Assembly: GCA_964563755.1 (NCBI GenBank)
Contig: CAZLYC010000001.1
Span: 62,001-126,000, forward strand
Direction: 5' to 3'
Length of the DNA stretch: 64,000 nucleotides
From: JABMQF01 sp964563755
GTDB taxonomy: Archaea > Nanobdellota > Nanobdellia > Woesearchaeales > UBA11576
Under the pieces are notes generated by a model. That model had not been told where the DNA came from. It ran no database searches and was given only the letters and a program-made list of their open reading frames with translations. A program made the position numbers and the translations under genes. Shown here one piece after another: positions 61,715 to 64,000 of this stretch; position 1 is the stretch's first letter; each line of letters opens with the position of its first letter.

Positions 61715-64000
61715 TTTGCCTCACAATAATCAGGGACTCTCATGAAAAAATCAATTAAAAAATCTTTATTTTCCAAAAAGTATTTTATTCTTGAACCAAG
61801 TATTTTCTCGTGAACAAAAGCATTTTCTTTTGCGACCGCTCTTACAGAATAGAATTTTACACACAGATGCAATAAGATTTGATGGAAGACGTGCTTTCTG
61901 GCGTAATCAGATATGTGCAGGGATTTATTGTAACATCTTATGAAGTTCTTTGCTTTTTGTGTTTTGAATATTTGCCCATCAAAGAAGATATTCGAGCTTA
62001 GTGCCCCTCCTAAGTCATACTCCTTGCTGGCATATGTACAGATTTCAAAATCGCCTAAAACTATCTTGTTGTCAATTGAAAAAATGTTTCCTGCATGAAA
62101 ATCACCATAACGCATCGTTCTTTCGCTTTTATTCTCGTATTCTGCTAGTTCCTGTAAAATGCCCTGCAAAATTTTTGAGTCTGTCTTTTTAATCATGTTT
62201 TCAATCATCGATATGGAACTTCTTTTGTGATTTACATAATCTTTTAAGATTTTAATTTTATGTATCTTTGCTATCTCTGTGCAGAGAGTTTCTATGTCTT
62301 CTATTTGCTTCAACCCATCTAAAAAACAATACAATTCATAATGATTCTCTCCGATATTGAAAAAATCTTTTCCTCTCGCGTTTTTCAATGGTGACAAAAT
62401 ATCTATGCCCCCACCAATCAACTCTTCTCTGAAATTGCGTACCGCACTCATAAACAGTTCACCTTCAGAATCTTTCGGAACATAGAACAAATGTTTCATA
62501 AAAAAAATGCCCTTGTCTGAATATATCTTAAATCTCGCAGGTCTCTTTTTGATAGTCTCTGTCTTCAACACAATAATGCCGAAATTTTCTTTTAGAACTG
62601 TTTTTATTGTCGATTCTGATAATCCTTCGTTATTTTCTGTGATTTCCTCTGTTTCAGAGAAATTTTTCATTGGAATAAATGTGCGGACTGGAACACTCAT
62701 TCCTATCGGCATTTCTTTCGTCTTATCTATTTCGTGATTGTCTTCTGAAAACCAAATGCATTCATGTTTTTTGGTTATGTTTGACCACAAATATTCTTCA
62801 ATATCTTGTTTCAATGAACTTTCTTTTTTATTGCGCATAATCTCATTTATTGCTCTTTCCATTTTAATGAGTAAGTCATCAGAATCTATATTTGCACCCA
62901 CTGCAATAATTTGGTTTTTTATTAAAAAATCCTCTGCGTGTTCTCTGCCTACGGGGATGTTCATTTTATTGCATAATATATTCATCTTTACCAGATTGCC
63001 CTGCTTCAATAACTCATTGTGACCTGTCCAGTCGCTGGCTATACAGACCAGCCCTTGGGCTGCGGCTTCTAAAAGAACAACACCAAATGTCTCTTGTGTT
63101 GAGTTCGATGGCGATATCAACAGATGGTGCTGATGTATAAATTCTGACTTGTTTTTCTCTGGGATTTCACCGTGATAAAATACTCCGTCAGTTATATGGC
63201 GTTCCAACCTTTGCTTTTCGTTCGGGTGCATAAAACCCGCCAAATGGAGTTCTATGTTAGCATACTTTCTCTTCAATTTGTGAAATGTTTCAATAAGCGG
63301 TAAAATATCTGCCTTATAACTACTGTCAATTCTACCAAAATAAATGAGTTTTACTATTTTTCCATCATATTCTGGCCAATTCTTGTTCGCTGATTCGATG
63401 CCCCACGGAATCACTTCTATTCTGTGTTTGAACCCTGTTCCTTTTTTACTTTCAAAAATCTTGAAAATATTTAATGCTATATCTCTACCAGCCACACTTG
63501 GACTTATCCACAAGCAGTTATTTTTATTACATTCAAAAATATAACGGGCATATTCTTCTAGAATATCCGGAGCATCTTGAGAGTGAATCAGACATATCTT
63601 TTTAAAACTGAAATCTTCAAGTTTTTTTGTGTAACCTCGGTTTATACAGTAGAATGCCAAGAACTCTTTTTCAAACCTGCGTGCAAATTCGTTTACCGAG
63701 CTAATGAGCATAATTTTTATTCTGCCAGATTGTCTGTGCTTTTTTTGAAAATAAGTCCTCGGGCCCACAAAATAAATAAGTTTGTCTATTCTTTTGCTTT
63801 TTTCGATGCTCAAAAGAAGGTCGTTTGAAACTCTATACGCCCCATAATTTGGTATCGATTCGTTGAATTGTTCTGGACAAAAACCCACGATTCCTAAAAA
63901 ATTCGAAAATGGTTCTGAAACCAGTTTAAATTCATCTAGTCCGAATCTGTTCGCATACTCTGTGAAAATCCCTTCACACTTTTCATTGTAAAAACAAAGT
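61711..64000 (-). CDS. glycosyltransferase (GT4-like) fused to an APH-type kinase domain, 5' end off window
   Basis: At least 762 residues; the frame is open to the window edge and reads sensibly (F-Y-N-E-K-C...), so the GTG at 63888 is internal and the true start lies beyond 64000. The N-terminal part is a GT-B glycosyltransferase: LIYFGRID, ELHLAGF, HGEIPEK, then SPSNSTQETFGVVLLEAAAQGL (split: E-T-F-G-V...E-A), the nucleotide-sugar binding region. The C-terminal part (last 270 residues) is kinase-like with RYGDFHAGN (catalytic HxDxxxxN variant, here GDFHAGN) and VLGDFE (metal-binding Asp). It should make and perhaps phosphorylate a surface glycan. Confidence 0.82.
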   Translation of the reverse strand, partial: LCFYNEKCEGIFTEYANRFGLDEFKLVSEPFSNFLGIVGFCPEQFNESIPNYGAYRVSNDLLLSIEKSKRIDKLIYFVGPRTYFQKKHRQSGRIKIMLISSVNEFARRFEKEFLAFYCINRGYTKKLEDFSFKKICLIHSQDAPDILEEYARYIFECNKNNCLWISPSVAGRDIALNIFKIFESKKGTGFKHRIEVIPWGIESANKNWPEYDGKIVKLIYFGRIDSSYKADILPLIETFHKLKRKYANIELHLAGFMHPNEKQRLERHITDGVFYHGEIPEKNKSEFIHQHHLLISPSNSTQETFGVVLLEAAAQGLVCIASDWTGHNELLKQGNLVKMNILCNKMNIPVGREHAEDFLIKNQIIAVGANIDSDDLLIKMERAINEIMRNKKESSLKQDIEEYLWSNITKKHECIWFSEDNHEIDKTKEMPIGMSVPVRTFIPMKNFSETEEITENNEGLSESTIKTVLKENFGIIVLKTETIKKRPARFKIYSDKGIFFMKHLFYVPKDSEGELFMSAVRNFREELIGGGIDILSPLKNARGKDFFNIGENHYELYCFLDGLKQIEDIETLCTEIAKIHKIKILKDYVNHKRSSISMIENMIKKTDSKILQGILQELAEYENKSERTMRYGDFHAGNIFSIDNKIVLGDFEICTYASKEYDLGGALSSNIFFDGQIFKTQKAKNFIRCYNKSLHISDYARKHVFHQILLHLCVKFYSVRAVAKENAFVHEKILGSRIKYFLENKDFLIDFFMRVPDYCEAK

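Noticed and set aside
61711..63888. GTG start of the glycosyltransferase at 63888
   Set aside because: The frame continues without stop to the window edge with sensible coding sequence, so the real start is outside the window.
1..64000. CRISPR array or cas genes
   Set aside because: No regularly spaced direct repeats of 24-40 bp and no Cas protein were seen; the regular patterns found are protein-level repeats inside surface genes.

Overview
The window comes from an archaeon, most likely a DPANN-type lineage with a small genome. The evidence is a tRNA-Cys gene with a canonical 37/38 intron, archaeal information-processing genes (MBF1-type factor, RadA, RadB, zinc-finger RPA, ribosomal protein uS2, RNase P subunit p30, ThpR, a TRAM protein), TATA-box promoters (many giving leaderless mRNAs), class III signal peptides and a class III prepilin peptidase. 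The exact phylum cannot be fixed from the sequence alone.

Layout. 1-11 kb: two tRNAs, then housekeeping genes. These are aMBF1, two STT3-like membrane proteins, RadB, uS2, ThpR, TRAM, RadA with a small co-transcribed partner, and RPA. A non-coding region at 8.6-8.9 kb carries a long inverted repeat. 11-12.5 kb: a membrane-anchored polysaccharide deacetylase and a lipoprotein.

12.5-42.6 kb: one strand (minus) devoted to the cell surface. Read in the direction of transcription it starts with a 2409-residue secreted protein (35.4-42.6 kb). Next comes a 1439-residue protein with eight EF-hand/TSP3-like repeats, a membrane anchor and a cytoplasmic tail. An almost unbroken run of 19 short-to-medium genes follows (19.1-31.1 kb), each with one N-terminal hydrophobic helix, 18 of them after a basic K/R-K/R-G/A/S motif: type IV pilin-like proteins. 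Two of these genes (51 and 45 residues) are easily missed. Four consecutive ones share a six-cysteine pattern ending in a CC pair. The run ends in an alpha/beta-hydrolase-like pilin fusion, a 1030-residue protein with a degenerate calcineurin-like domain plus two NlpC/P60-type domains, and two more secreted proteins.

42.8-54.8 kb: a polytopic membrane protein and a small coiled-coil membrane protein (plus strand), then a second minus-strand operon of five large secreted proteins rich in MopE-like Asp/Cys motifs, one with a PKD domain. A prepilin peptidase, the likely processing enzyme for the pilin-like proteins, is divergent from it at 54.9 kb.

56-60.7 kb: an apparent archaeal His-Xaa-Ser (Hxs) peptide-modification locus. 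It has two tandem HxsD-like proteins, an HxsB-like radical SAM/SPASM enzyme, a convergent second radical SAM enzyme, and a His/Cys-rich precursor-like protein with a recognisable leader and four H-x-S motifs. The precursor is translationally coupled to a membrane protein with cysteine-spaced repeats. This is the best candidate for an undescribed system.

60.7-64 kb: a small lipoprotein, RNase P p30, and a glycosyltransferase/APH-kinase fusion that runs off the right edge.
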